This document shows positions 18,866 through 27,931 of a stretch of DNA of 64,000 bases, piece after piece. Position 1 is the stretch's first letter; each line of letters starts with the position of its first letter. The stretch is taken from contig JADJVC010000006.1 of assembly GCA_016710685.1 (NCBI GenBank), positions 434,001-498,000 on the forward strand, in the 5' to 3' direction. The notes under the pieces are model-generated. The model made no database searches. It worked only from the letters and a program-made list of their open reading frames with translations, and was not told the origin of the DNA. Origin of the DNA: Flavobacteriales bacterium. GTDB lineage: Bacteria; Bacteroidota; Bacteroidia; Flavobacteriales_F; PHOS-HE28. The position numbers and the translations under genes were made by a program.

Positions 18866-19729
18866 CTATTTCTGCAACAATGCGTAAACACTCACGATCG
18901 AAACCAGGAAGGTCAACACACTGATGACCAAATTGGGGTCTCTTCCGGAGAACATTCTCCGCTTCAGTGGGTCCACGATCACCACGTCGTTAGGCTCCAA
19001 GTAAAAATGGGGGTTCGCTAGGATGTTCTGGTCGTTCAGGTCCATGTTGTAAAGGTGGTTGGTCCCCTCGCGTGAACGCATGATGCGGATGCGTGACCGG
19101 TCCGCCAATACGGTAAGGTCGTTGGCCATGGCCAAACCCTCCAATATGTTTACTTGGTTGTTGTATACAGGATATCGCCCCGGCCGATTCACCTCCCCAA
19201 CAATGGATATGTTAAAATTAAGCAGAACCACCTTTACCGATGGATCTGAGTAGAAGTCGTTCGCCTTTGCCAAAATCGCCGTTTCCGCTTCCATGATGCT
19301 CATGCCCTCCACTTTAACTGGGCCTAACTCCGGTAGTGTGATGTTCCCGTCAACGTCCACCGTATGCCCGATCAGGTAGGGGTGTTGCACCGAACGGTAG
19401 AGATCCATGTCCTGCAAGGTGGTCTGTGGAACGATGTCCTGCACGAGTTGCGAATGGTCCACGGTGACCATCAAAATGTCGTCTTTGTGGATCGCAAACG
19501 CTGGTGGAGCTGGCGGCCACGTCTTGTCCACTAAGGATTCCCAAGGCTTGTGAGCGTCTTGATCCTGCAGGAGAACGATCTTTTTGTTGCCCACGCAACC
19601 ACCTAAAATGGAGGCCACCAGAACTAGCCCCAGCAACGATCGCACGGATGCGGAAATGCCCCGGTTTACAGTGCGGCCGGTCGGTTGGCCCTGTAACCGT
19701 CCCTTCATTTTTAGTGGAATGAAAGACAT
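18866..19729 (-). CDS. Polysaccharide export outer-membrane lipoprotein (Wza-like)
   Basis: Outer-membrane export channel of a Wzx/Wzy-type polysaccharide system. The N-terminus has a positively charged stretch, a hydrophobic core (LLGLVLVASIL) and a lipobox ending GGC, so the mature protein is a lipoprotein. Next comes the poly_export domain (IHKDDILMVTVDHSQ, YLIGHTVDVDGNITLPELG) and one SLBB domain (ISIVGEVNRPGRYPVYNNQVNILEGL), then a C-terminal hydrophobic segment. A Wza homologue normally has two or more SLBB repeats, so this is a short form. Start chosen at 19729 with AGGA five bases upstream; 19708 is possible. It is the first gene of the minus-strand operon. Confidence 0.88.
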   Translation of the reverse strand: MSFIPLKMKGRLQGQPTGRTVNRGISASVRSLLGLVLVASILGGCVGNKKIVLLQDQDAHKPWESLVDKTWPPAPPAFAIHKDDILMVTVDHSQLVQDIVPQTTLQDMDLYRSVQHPYLIGHTVDVDGNITLPELGPVKVEGMSIMEAETAILAKANDFYSDPSVKVVLLNFNISIVGEVNRPGRYPVYNNQVNILEGLAMANDLTVLADRSRIRIMRSREGTNHLYNMDLNDQNILANPHFYLEPNDVVIVDPLKRRMFSGRDPNLVISVLTFLVSIVSVYALLQK

Positions 19730-19886
19730 CCAAGTCCTGCGTTGCGGCATAGGTGCTACCTTTTGGTTCGACTGCCCATTTTCCTGCCGGGCTTTCCAGC
19801 GGCAAATATGGGGGCAACTTCCGTAGCTTGTAAAACGTAACAAGACTTTAATCCACAAGCAGGCGATATTTGTCGCCGAAACCGAC
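19730..19886. promoter_or_regulatory. Divergent promoter region between the two polysaccharide arms
   Basis: 157 bp separate the two divergent polysaccharide operons. It contains near-matches (7 of 8) to TAnnTTTG facing each way, GATATTTG at 19865-19872 for the right arm and CATATTTG (complement of 19803-19810) for the left arm. No convincing -33 elements were found, so the exact promoters are tentative, but both arms must be transcribed from here. Confidence 0.45.
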
Positions 19887-21263
19887 ATGGCGAGATACGA
19901 GCGGTACATCTATCTTTTACTTGAATTGATCGCGCTGGCCGGGGCTTTCGCGCTTGCGGTCCTCATTACATACGGCGATCTCGATTTCTTGGAGAGGCCG
20001 TTGCTTCGCCTGCTTTTGGGTTGCATGGCCTTGATCTGGGTGATCATCTCGCTCATCGGCGCTTTCCGGCCCATGGACCGGCGCCTCAGCGGCGGGGCCC
20101 TTATTCAGGATCTGGTGACTTCCGTGGTCACCGCGCTTTTCGGCACGTTCGCTGTGAGCTTCATGGTGGGCATTGAAGGACTTCCGCCGGAATTGCTCGG
20201 ATGGCACTTTCTCTTTTTCACCGCATTGGTGGCCCTCGTGCGCTTCACCGTGTGGAAGGCCATCCGCGCTTATCGCACCGCAGGCTACAATTTCAAACGC
20301 ATCGTGATCGTGGGCTCAAATTCGGTGAGCGAACGGTTTATCCGCGAAATGCAGCAACACCCTGAGTACGGATTCAAGGTGGTGGCGCGCTTCAACCTGG
20401 GCCATGATGACCCCTTGCCCGATGCCCGCCCCATTGAGGAGTTCGACCTTTTCGTGGCCACCAACCGCATCGATCAGGTCTACATCGCCAAGGACCGCAT
20501 GAGCAAAAAGGCATTGGCCATCATCCGGTTCTGCTCCCTGAAGGACGTGCGTGTGCTTTTCATTAACAACATGTTCGACCAGTTGCACCGCTCCGGTTTC
20601 CGTGCCTATCTGGACGAAGGCGGCATGACCACACTGGTCGCGATCGATCCCGTGAAGTATAAGAATGTACTGGGGCGTTCCATGAAGCGCCTGTTCGACA
20701 TTGTGTTCAGTTCAATGGTTATCGTGTTCGTTATGACCTGGCTCTACCCCATCATCGCCATTTTGGTGAAAATGAGCTCTCCCGGGCCGGTCCTCTTCAT
20801 CCAGCAGCGCACCGGCATCGTGAACAAGCCCTTCGGCTGCATGAAGTTCCGCTCCATGCGGCCCAATGTCGATTCCGACAAGAAGCAGGCTGTGAAAGGC
20901 GATCCGCGCATTACCCCGATCGGTCACTTCCTCCGCAAGAGCAATTTGGACGAGATGCCCCAGTTTTTCAACGTGTTCCTCGGCCAGATGAGCGTAGTGG
21001 GACCCCGCCCGCACATGGTGTCGCACACCGAGGAGTACACCAAATTGATCGGCCCGTACATGGAGCGCCTCTGGCTGAAACCCGGCATTACCGGCCTCGC
21101 GCAGGCCAAAGGCCTCCGTGGTGAAACCAATGAGCTGGTACTGATGGAGCGCCGTGTGCAAGCGGACCGCTTCTACATTCAGCATTGGTCCATTACTTTG
21201 GATATCTACATCATCCTGCTCACCTTTTGGAACATGGTGTCCATGAAAAAGCAAGGCGCGTGA
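19887..21263 (+). CDS. Polyprenyl-phosphate sugar phosphotransferase (WbaP/WcaJ type)
   Basis: Initiates repeat-unit synthesis by moving a sugar-1-phosphate from UDP-sugar to undecaprenyl phosphate. 458 residues: N-terminal membrane spans, a central CoA-binding-like Rossmann domain (RIVIVGSNSVSERFI), then the C-terminal transferase from about residue 265 with the membrane re-entrant helix (RLFDIVFSSMVIVF), KMSSPGPVLFIQQRTG, MKFRSMRPN, FLRKSNLDEMPQFFNVFLG, MSVVGPRPHM and KPGITGLAQ. Asp-Glu in the LDEMPQ motif is the catalytic pair in this family. Sugar specificity, glucose or galactose, cannot be told. First gene of the right arm, overlapping wzx by 4 bp. Confidence 0.93.
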   Translation: MARYERYIYLLLELIALAGAFALAVLITYGDLDFLERPLLRLLLGCMALIWVIISLIGAFRPMDRRLSGGALIQDLVTSVVTALFGTFAVSFMVGIEGLPPELLGWHFLFFTALVALVRFTVWKAIRAYRTAGYNFKRIVIVGSNSVSERFIREMQQHPEYGFKVVARFNLGHDDPLPDARPIEEFDLFVATNRIDQVYIAKDRMSKKALAIIRFCSLKDVRVLFINNMFDQLHRSGFRAYLDEGGMTTLVAIDPVKYKNVLGRSMKRLFDIVFSSMVIVFVMTWLYPIIAILVKMSSPGPVLFIQQRTGIVNKPFGCMKFRSMRPNVDSDKKQAVKGDPRITPIGHFLRKSNLDEMPQFFNVFLGQMSVVGPRPHMVSHTEEYTKLIGPYMERLWLKPGITGLAQAKGLRGETNELVLMERRVQADRFYIQHWSITLDIYIILLTFWNMVSMKKQGA

Positions 21264-22624
21264 AACTCCGGAAGCTCCTACGGAAAATACCGGTCAAGAA
21301 GGGCCAGCGCGAGCTGGTCGGTGGTGGTGTGGTGGCGTTCGCCTACCGCATCCTCGGGCTTATCTTCACCTACGGTCTCATGCTGGCCATTGCGCGGCGC
21401 TTTGGGGCTGAAGGCAACGGATACTACAACCTGTTCACCGCATGGATGGCCGTGTTGGGCGTGCTGGCGACATTGGGGCTCAGCAGCTCCAACGTGCGCT
21501 CCGTAGCCGAATACGGAGCCAAAGGCGAATGGGGCCGGTTGAGGCCCCTGCATAACGGCGTGCTCCGGACCGTGCTGCCGTTTGCCGTACTGCTGGGCCT
21601 GCTTTTCCTGGGCTGGCGCGAACTGGCCATGCGCGGCATTATGGGCAATGGCGGGTTACCGCCCTCGGTGATGCTTTCCATGGCCATGGTGTTGCCGTTC
21701 AGTGCGTTGTTGCTGGTGAACGTTGAATTCATCCGCGGTACTAAACGGGTGGCAGTATCCGAGTTGCTGCGCTCACCCGCCGTACTGGGCCTGACCTTGC
21801 TGGGCGTGCTGTTGGTGCCGGGCGATGCCATGACCCCTGTTGTGGTGAATACCTGCGTGATCGCCATTTGCGCCCTCGCCGCATTCTACCTCGTACGCCG
21901 CTACGTGGCCATGATCGAGGCCAAAAACCAAGCGAAGCCGCTCACGATCAACATGCGCGAACACTTGGCCTTGGCACTGCCCATGATCATTACAGCGCTT
22001 TCCAGCAGCCTAAATGGACGCTTGGACACCATCATGCTGGCCTGGTACCAACCTTCGGACATCATCGGCATCTATGGCACTGCCGTGAAGATCTCCATCG
22101 GCATCGAGTTCGTCATCGGTGCCATCAAAACCATCGCCATGCCCAAGATCGCCGAGATGTACCACGCCGGCAAACACGAGGAACTCCGTGAAACGCTGGA
22201 CTATGCCGCCAAGCTCGTGTTCTGGACCACGGCCCCCATTTCCGTGGTGCTCATCATATTCGCCGGGCCCATCATGGGTTTCGTGGGTCCAGAATTCACG
22301 CAAGGGGCCACAGTGCTGCGGATCATGACAATTGCGCACTTTATTTCCGCAAGCTCCGGCATGGTGGGCGCCTTCCTTAACATGACGGGAGGCCAGGTGG
22401 CCTTCAGCCGTATCGTGGTGGTCTCCGTAGCGTTGAACCTCGTGCTGAATTTCCTGATGATCCCACCTTATGGGATGCTCGGTGCGGCCCTCGCGGCGGG
22501 CATCACGCTCAGCCTGTGGAACATCGCGGCTGCCATTTTGATCTACCGAAAGCACGGCATCAACATGTACTACATCCCTTGGCTCACCAAACACCGCACA
22601 GCGCATGTCGAGAACGACAAGTGA
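21260..22624 (+). CDS. Oligosaccharide flippase (Wzx-like, MOP superfamily)
   Basis: 454 residues with about 12-14 hydrophobic segments, starting VKLRKLLRKIPVKKG at GTG 21260, whose GTGA overlaps the previous stop. The N-terminal VGGGVVAFAYRILGLIFTYG and the repeat GLSSSNVRSVAEYG are typical of polysaccharide transport MOP proteins, and the internal TALSSSLNGRLDTIMLAWYQPSD block is the second-half equivalent. It should flip the lipid-linked repeat unit to the periplasm. The longer reading frame from 21185 would lie inside the preceding gene and is rejected. Confidence 0.9.
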   Translation: MKLRKLLRKIPVKKGQRELVGGGVVAFAYRILGLIFTYGLMLAIARRFGAEGNGYYNLFTAWMAVLGVLATLGLSSSNVRSVAEYGAKGEWGRLRPLHNGVLRTVLPFAVLLGLLFLGWRELAMRGIMGNGGLPPSVMLSMAMVLPFSALLLVNVEFIRGTKRVAVSELLRSPAVLGLTLLGVLLVPGDAMTPVVVNTCVIAICALAAFYLVRRYVAMIEAKNQAKPLTINMREHLALALPMIITALSSSLNGRLDTIMLAWYQPSDIIGIYGTAVKISIGIEFVIGAIKTIAMPKIAEMYHAGKHEELRETLDYAAKLVFWTTAPISVVLIIFAGPIMGFVGPEFTQGATVLRIMTIAHFISASSGMVGAFLNMTGGQVAFSRIVVVSVALNLVLNFLMIPPYGMLGAALAAGITLSLWNIAAAILIYRKHGINMYYIPWLTKHRTAHVENDK

Positions 22625-23531
22625 TTTTGGTGCCCGTCTGCCGGATATCATGCTGGTGGGGGCCGCTAAGAGCGGTACCACTTCCATAGCTCACCAGTTC
22701 ACAAGGCATCCGGGTGTTTTTCTGCCCATGGCAAAGAAGGAGCCGCATTTCTTCTCCTTTAACGAAGAGCCGCCGCCTTACACCGACAAAGACTTCGTAC
22801 GCACCTTGGTATGGAAGCGAAAGGATTACGACAGCCTGTATGATCCCGCAGCGCCCAATGTCCGGATCGCGGATTGTTCAACATCCTACCTTTACCGGCA
22901 TTCCGTGGCCATTCCGCACATCTTGCGCACATATGGCCCGAAAGCCGTGGAGTTGAACATGAGCGCTATTTTGCGAGACCCCGTTGAGCGCGCATACTCC
23001 CATTGGTTGTACTTGGTGCGCAACGGCCACGAGGATCTTTCCTTTGAGCAGGTCATCGACCCCGCCACCGTGGAACGCAGGAAGATGCAACGCTGGGGAT
23101 TCGATTACCTCGGCTACGGCTTGTATGCCGAAGCCGTGGAAAAATTCCAAGCGGCGTTCCCTACTTTCAAAGCGTACCTGCTGGAAGACTTGAAAGACCT
23201 TCAAGGGACCTTTGACGACATCTGCGACCGTGCCGGATTGGAACACATTGAAGTCGAAAAAGTGCAGGCCAATCCGGGCGGGATCCCCAAGAGCCGCTGG
23301 TTAGTGCGCACCATCCGCCGCAATCCGGTGATCCGGTCCCTGAGCCACATGCTTCCTTCGGGAATGCGCAACTCCGTGCGCGCCAAACGCGACGGCATGT
23401 TGAAACAGGCCTTGGACAGGCCCGAAATGCCAAGGGCGGCGCGCGATACGCTAAACGCATTCTACCGGCCGGACGTAGAACGCCTATCCGCCACCATCGG
23501 CCGTGACCTAAGCCACTGGTGCGCCAAATGA
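22605..23531 (+). CDS. PAPS-dependent sulfotransferase 1
   Basis: 308-residue sulfotransferase of the Sulfotransfer_1/heparan type. The 5'-phosphosulfate loop is PDIMLVGAAKSGTTSI (catalytic-loop Lys in AAKSGTT), followed by the KEPHFFSF element, and the 3'-phosphate binding segment is ILRDPVERAYSHW. It probably sulfates a sugar in the polymer or its lipid-linked precursor with PAPS from the cysCDN genes. The start overlaps wzx by 20 bp and the end overlaps the next sulfotransferase by 4 bp, so translation is likely coupled. Confidence 0.9.
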   Translation: MSRTTSDFGARLPDIMLVGAAKSGTTSIAHQFTRHPGVFLPMAKKEPHFFSFNEEPPPYTDKDFVRTLVWKRKDYDSLYDPAAPNVRIADCSTSYLYRHSVAIPHILRTYGPKAVELNMSAILRDPVERAYSHWLYLVRNGHEDLSFEQVIDPATVERRKMQRWGFDYLGYGLYAEAVEKFQAAFPTFKAYLLEDLKDLQGTFDDICDRAGLEHIEVEKVQANPGGIPKSRWLVRTIRRNPVIRSLSHMLPSGMRNSVRAKRDGMLKQALDRPEMPRAARDTLNAFYRPDVERLSATIGRDLSHWCAK

Positions 23532-24448
23532 GCGAGCTCAATCTGCCCAAATGCCTTTTTGTGGGCACTGCAAAAGCAGGCACTACCACGATCGAACATG
23601 CCCTGCGGGCGCATCCACAAGTAGGCATCCCGCGGAAGGAGACTTTTTTCTTCGACCATGAACTAATGGGCAATGGCCGGCTGCCTTACCCCAAGCAGCG
23701 CGACACCGATACCATCGTGAAGACGGAAGCGGAATACCGCGAATTGTACTCAGGAGCGGCCCTCACGGGCAAGACCGCAGTGGAGATCGGCACCGGCTAC
23801 CTTTACCATCATGCCGTGGCCATTCCGAAGATCAAGCAAATGCTGGGTGTGGACACGCGCATCGGCATGGTGCTGCGCGACCCCGTGGAGCGGGCTTGGT
23901 CTTCCTACATGCACTTTGTGAAGGACACACACGAAACGCTCAGCTTCCGGGAATCCATCGCTGCTGAAGAAGCGCGCACTGCGGAAAATTGGGATTTCAT
24001 GTGGCACCACATCGCCATGGGCCGCTATGCCGACCAAGTGGACGCGTACATCAGCACATTTCCGAACACCCGCGTCTTTATTTTCGAAGACTTACGCACC
24101 GATGCAGATGCCTTTATGCGCGGCGTGTTCGACCTGGTGGGCGTGCCCCCCGTGGACCTTCCTCCCGTGAAAGCGCAGAACCCTTCCGGCCAACCCAAAT
24201 ATCGTGGTTTGCAGCGCCTCATCACCACGGACAATCCGGTAAAGGGCCTGTTGCGCCCGCTGGTGCGCATGCTGGTGCCTGAAGAGCGCAGGCGCAAGGC
24301 CCGGAAGTTCGTGAAGGAGAAGAATCTCACTTCCACTGGTGGCCTTTCTGCAGTTGACAGAACTTGGCTTAGGGATATTTACCACGACGATGTAAAGCGT
24401 CTTTCCGTATCCTTGGGCCAAGATCTGTTCGTGAAATGGCGCTGGTAA
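23528..24448 (+). CDS. PAPS-dependent sulfotransferase 2
   Basis: 306 residues, homologous in layout to the preceding gene: 5'-PSB loop LFVGTAKAGTTTIEHAL, KETFFFDHE, and 3'-PB segment MVLRDPVERAWSSYMHF. The start ATG at 23528 forms an ATGA overlap with the upstream stop. The two neighbours differ enough over their length that they probably act on different positions or sugars. It overlaps the Wzy-like gene by 13 bp. Confidence 0.9.
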   Translation: MSELNLPKCLFVGTAKAGTTTIEHALRAHPQVGIPRKETFFFDHELMGNGRLPYPKQRDTDTIVKTEAEYRELYSGAALTGKTAVEIGTGYLYHHAVAIPKIKQMLGVDTRIGMVLRDPVERAWSSYMHFVKDTHETLSFRESIAAEEARTAENWDFMWHHIAMGRYADQVDAYISTFPNTRVFIFEDLRTDADAFMRGVFDLVGVPPVDLPPVKAQNPSGQPKYRGLQRLITTDNPVKGLLRPLVRMLVPEERRRKARKFVKEKNLTSTGGLSAVDRTWLRDIYHDDVKRLSVSLGQDLFVKWRW

Positions 24449-25779
24449 GCCCTGTACCGACCACGGCTTTTGATAAGCCCCTTCCTTGGCCGTTCCGCTA
24501 TAAGGGATTGAATCTTGGTGTGCTCACGTTCATGGTGACCATTGTGTGGCGCGTACTTACCGTTAGCCACATGACCCTGGTGATAGGGGCCATGGAGGTG
24601 GGCTTGTTCGCCTTGCTTATGGTGTGGGTGGTGTGGCGCCTTGTTCAACGCTGGATGGCCGACGATTGGGCCATCAATGGGTTCGAGATATACGTTCTGC
24701 TTATGGTGATCCTCCCACTTGGCTCGGCGTTTGGCGCTCAAAAGGAATTCGGCCAGCCGATCCTTTGGGGCATCATCGCTTTCAAGGATTACTACCTCCT
24801 GCTGGGCGTGCTTACCGTTTACCATTGGCTGCGCATGGGTTGGGTAACGCTTAAACAGCTCGAAAAGGCCATGCTTATCATGTCTTGGATCTGCTTGGTC
24901 TATTTCTATCTAGCAACGCTTTTCATAAACCCTGCTCCCTATCAGGACACGCCGCTTGCAGGGGCTAACGACGTTAAAGGAGGCGGCGTTTACTACCGGT
25001 TCAACATGGCCGCCATGTATTTCGGTGCCATTTATTACTCGGCTAGGGCGTTCAAACGCGAAACATGGTTCGATCTCTTCTACGCAATGCTCTTCGCGGC
25101 GTACGTAGTGGTTTTCCGCCTCGACCGTACTTCCATGGCTGTAACTGCCATCGGTATGGCGGGGGTGGTGCTTTTTCATGTGCCTTTGAAACGTATCGTA
25201 AGAGCTTTGATGGTGGTGATCCTACCTGCCATCTTCGCAGTGGTCTTGATCTTTCTGCTCGCACCGAGCAAGGTGAAACAATACGAAGACATGTTCATTG
25301 ATGCCATCCACACCGTGATGGGCAGCTCCGGTGGTGAAACCGAAGTGAGCGTTCGAACGCTGGAAATCGCTATTGCCGATCGTCAAGTTGCTAAACATCC
25401 ATGGTTAGGAAATGGGCGCATTAGCCACACTTGGAACGAAACCGGATACGAACAGTGGCTCGGCTTTTTTTATCCAGCGGACGTGGGCATGTTGGGCCTC
25501 ACGTTCATCTACGGCTATCCGGGAATGATCTTCCTCTACTTGCTTTTCGGCGTAGCGGGCATATACATGCTCCGCGTAAAAGGGCGCAACGATGACCTGT
25601 TCTTTATTACGTGCCAATTCCTCCTTTTAGCACTGTTTTTGGACTCACTCACGAATGGCCAGTTGACACAGAACCCCGGCCAAGCATTGCTCCTCTTGGG
25701 CGTAATGCACTACTACTCGCGCATCAATTCTGTAGCAGACCCTAAAGCCGAACTTCCATCAGCCTCAGCCTTGGCTTGA
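24436..25779 (+). CDS. O-antigen polymerase/ligase-like membrane protein (Wzy candidate)
   Basis: 447 residues with about ten to twelve membrane spans. The large loop carries SVRTLEIAIADRQVAKHPWLGNG, which fits the Wzy_C/WaaL signature of an Arg-containing helix followed by HPxxGxG. In this locus with Wzx, a Wzc-like protein and Wza, a repeat-unit polymerase is expected and no other candidate is present, so Wzy is favoured over ligase. It is last in the right-arm run of five overlapping genes and ends directly against a convergent sulfotransferase gene (stops at 25777-25779 and 25780-25782). Confidence 0.78.
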   Translation: MALVSPVPTTAFDKPLPWPFRYKGLNLGVLTFMVTIVWRVLTVSHMTLVIGAMEVGLFALLMVWVVWRLVQRWMADDWAINGFEIYVLLMVILPLGSAFGAQKEFGQPILWGIIAFKDYYLLLGVLTVYHWLRMGWVTLKQLEKAMLIMSWICLVYFYLATLFINPAPYQDTPLAGANDVKGGGVYYRFNMAAMYFGAIYYSARAFKRETWFDLFYAMLFAAYVVVFRLDRTSMAVTAIGMAGVVLFHVPLKRIVRALMVVILPAIFAVVLIFLLAPSKVKQYEDMFIDAIHTVMGSSGGETEVSVRTLEIAIADRQVAKHPWLGNGRISHTWNETGYEQWLGFFYPADVGMLGLTFIYGYPGMIFLYLLFGVAGIYMLRVKGRNDDLFFITCQFLLLALFLDSLTNGQLTQNPGQALLLLGVMHYYSRINSVADPKAELPSASALA

Positions 25780-26517
25780 TCACCGCAGGTACAGCCAAAA
25801 GATCTTGCGTAGCACGTTCAGTGTACTGTAAGCCATCGGGGCCGAAGCAGGCATCGCGATGTGGTCCCACTCCGGCGGGAACGTGTAACCGAACTCCTTC
25901 ATGTAGGGGCCGAACACGAATTTTGCACGCCTCTTGGAGGCATCCGTATCGAAGTAATCCGAGAAATGCTTGCCTTCCTTGGCCGTTTTGTTGCCTACCG
26001 GCAAAGGCCGGGTCTGTTCGACGCCCAATTTCTTCAAGGCATCCGCAAAATCTTCCTGCAGGTGCTCGTACCGCACCACTTTGTCGAACCGCTTGTGGTC
26101 CAAAATGCTCCAACTGGCATAAGGCATCTTATGGTTGCGCATGAACCAGGTGGAGAAATCCTGTTTCTTCCCGATGATCTCCGCGGCACTGCGTTTGTTC
26201 CACCAAAGCATGATGTGCTTCCGCAGAAAGCCGTGCTTGATCTTGTTCGCCTGCGCATTGCTATAGCGATCCTCATGGTCGCTCTTCACCTTGAAATAGG
26301 TGCTCACCGTGATGTCCATCGGGTTGCGAAGCCCCGAAATAACTCGGTATTTCTTCTGCTCCGCGTTTGCCGCCTTCATGTAATCCGTGCGCCACAGCGC
26401 ATGCTTGAAGCAGAACTCGCGCGCCTCGTATTGGTCCACCAACTCGCGGGAAATGGCCGTGCTGGCTGTTTGTGGAAGGTTCACAAAGACGAACCGGTGC
26501 TTGTCGCTGATGACCAT
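25780..26517 (-). CDS. Sulfotransferase-like protein with substituted PAPS-loop lysine
   Basis: 245 residues, Sulfotransfer_2-like. The 5'-loop reads FVFVNLPQTASTAISREL, where carbohydrate sulfotransferases have HxPKTAxT; the usual Lys is Gln here, encoded by CAA. A second conserved segment, YRVISGLRNPMDITVSTYFK, fits the 3'-phosphate site (RxP..R/S), and KVVRYEHLQEDF is a common family block. The Lys normally helps the sulfuryl transfer, so activity is in doubt unless a neighbouring residue substitutes. It faces the right-arm operon tail to tail and is transcribed with or near the small gene at 26581. Confidence 0.72.
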   Translation of the reverse strand: MVISDKHRFVFVNLPQTASTAISRELVDQYEAREFCFKHALWRTDYMKAANAEQKKYRVISGLRNPMDITVSTYFKVKSDHEDRYSNAQANKIKHGFLRKHIMLWWNKRSAAEIIGKKQDFSTWFMRNHKMPYASWSILDHKRFDKVVRYEHLQEDFADALKKLGVEQTRPLPVGNKTAKEGKHFSDYFDTDASKRRAKFVFGPYMKEFGYTFPPEWDHIAMPASAPMAYSTLNVLRKIFWLYLR

Positions 26518-26580
26518 GGGCTTATTTTGAAAGCGAAGGCTTGCTTGTTCAGGACCGCGTTTCGGGCCCGAAGTAAATGC

Positions 26581-26895
26581 TTATGATTTGAGGACAAGGC
26601 AGAAAGCGCACTTCATCCCGATATTTGTATCGGCCTCCTTCAACGCGACTGTACAATAGATGGTTCCCCTTTGTGCTTTCTTACAATCACTGGCGAACAA
26701 GAAACTGCCTGAGGGTGTTGCTTGTAAATTGGGCCAAACTGCGGTGGTTGCGAACGGCCCGTTGATGGCCCCGGGAACGCCTCCGCCCGAAACAATGGAG
26801 CCTGCGTCCCCGTAGAACGAGGCCTTTATGACATCCACCCGCTCACGTTGCCCCAGTATGCACTCTTGCTTGTTCCGTTCGAGAACATTGGACAT
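26581..26895 (-). CDS. Small hypothetical protein in the polysaccharide locus
   Basis: 104 residues from an ATG at 26893-26895. Not recognised. It has a central Gly/Ala/Thr-rich beta-like stretch (GDAGSIVSGGGVPGAINGPF) and four cysteines, two of them near the C-terminus in KCAFC. No signal peptide or membrane segment is apparent. Codon use looks like that of neighbouring genes, which supports coding. It lies head to head with sulfotransferase 4 (28 bp apart) and upstream of the convergent sulfotransferase, on the same strand. Confidence 0.45.
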   Translation of the reverse strand: MSNVLERNKQECILGQRERVDVIKASFYGDAGSIVSGGGVPGAINGPFATTAVWPNLQATPSGSFLFASDCKKAQRGTIYCTVALKEADTNIGMKCAFCLVLKS

Positions 26896-26923
26896 TGCGG
26901 CACCTTGACTACAGCATTCGTGT

Positions 26924-27931
26924 ATGACCAACGCCCGGCGCATGCCGCACACATTGACCGATAAGGCTGAGTTTTGCCCCGATTTCCTTGTCGTGGGCGT
27001 TGTGAAGGGCGGAACCACTGCGCTTTACAACCTGCTGGACCGCCACCCTGCGATCCATCTGCCGCCCATCAAGGAGACCAACTTTTTTTCCCGTGCCGAT
27101 ATGCGCCCTGCGGATTTCGCCCGTGAATACGCGCTGGACGTCCGCATGGATCCCGCCAAGTACATCAAGGACGGCATGAAGGAAGTGGTTCACATCGCAC
27201 ATGTGGACGATCCTTCGGACTATGCCGCGCTTTTCATCAAAGCCCAGCCCGGCCAGGTGCTCGGTGAAGTTTGCCCTTCGTACGCCATTTGTCCTTCCGC
27301 CGCTGCCGCCATCCATTCCGCCCGGCCTTCCGCACAGGTGTTCTTCATGCTCCGCGATCCCGTGCAACGTGCGTGGTCGCAGTACATCATGAACTTGCGC
27401 GAGGGCAAAACCCTGGAAAAGGATTTCCTCAAGGAAGTGGAGCGCGATGCCAAGCAGGCCAAGACCGGCTGGGGCGTGAACCACCAATATCTGTCCTTGG
27501 GCATGTATGCCGAACAGGTGGAACGCTACTTAAAACTGTTCCCGAAGGAGCAGGTGCATGTGCTGTTGCACGAACAGTTCAAGAAAAATCCGGGAGCTAC
27601 CATGCAGCGCGTGTTCGCCGCCATTGGCGTGGAACCCATGGATGAACTGGACACTTCCGGAAAATTCAACGAGGCCGCGGTGCCCCGCAATGCCGTACTG
27701 AACCGTTTGCTGGTGCGCAGCGGTGCCATCAGCGCGGTAAAGGCCATGGTGCCACGCAAGCTGCGAGGCGGTTTCAAGGAAATGCTCTATTCCAAAAAAG
27801 ACATGCCCACGTTGCCTCCCGACCAAGCCGCACAATTGTGGGAGCGCTACGCACAGGACGTGGACAGGCTTTCTAAATTGATCGACATGGACTTGCGCCA
27901 GTGGTGGGGGGTGAAGAAGGAAAAAGCATGA
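26924..27931 (+). CDS. PAPS-dependent sulfotransferase 4
   Basis: 335 residues (ATG 26924; 26942 is an alternative start). The PAPS motifs are FLVVGVVKGGTTALYNL for the 5'-loop with its Lys, KETNFFS, and FFMLRDPVQRAWSQYIM for the 3'-site, followed by SLGMYAEQVERYLKLFP as in the other locus members. It begins a new three-gene run (sulfotransferase, sulfotransferase, WecG-type), with an ATGA overlap into the next gene. Confidence 0.9.
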   Translation: MTNARRMPHTLTDKAEFCPDFLVVGVVKGGTTALYNLLDRHPAIHLPPIKETNFFSRADMRPADFAREYALDVRMDPAKYIKDGMKEVVHIAHVDDPSDYAALFIKAQPGQVLGEVCPSYAICPSAAAAIHSARPSAQVFFMLRDPVQRAWSQYIMNLREGKTLEKDFLKEVERDAKQAKTGWGVNHQYLSLGMYAEQVERYLKLFPKEQVHVLLHEQFKKNPGATMQRVFAAIGVEPMDELDTSGKFNEAAVPRNAVLNRLLVRSGAISAVKAMVPRKLRGGFKEMLYSKKDMPTLPPDQAAQLWERYAQDVDRLSKLIDMDLRQWWGVKKEKA

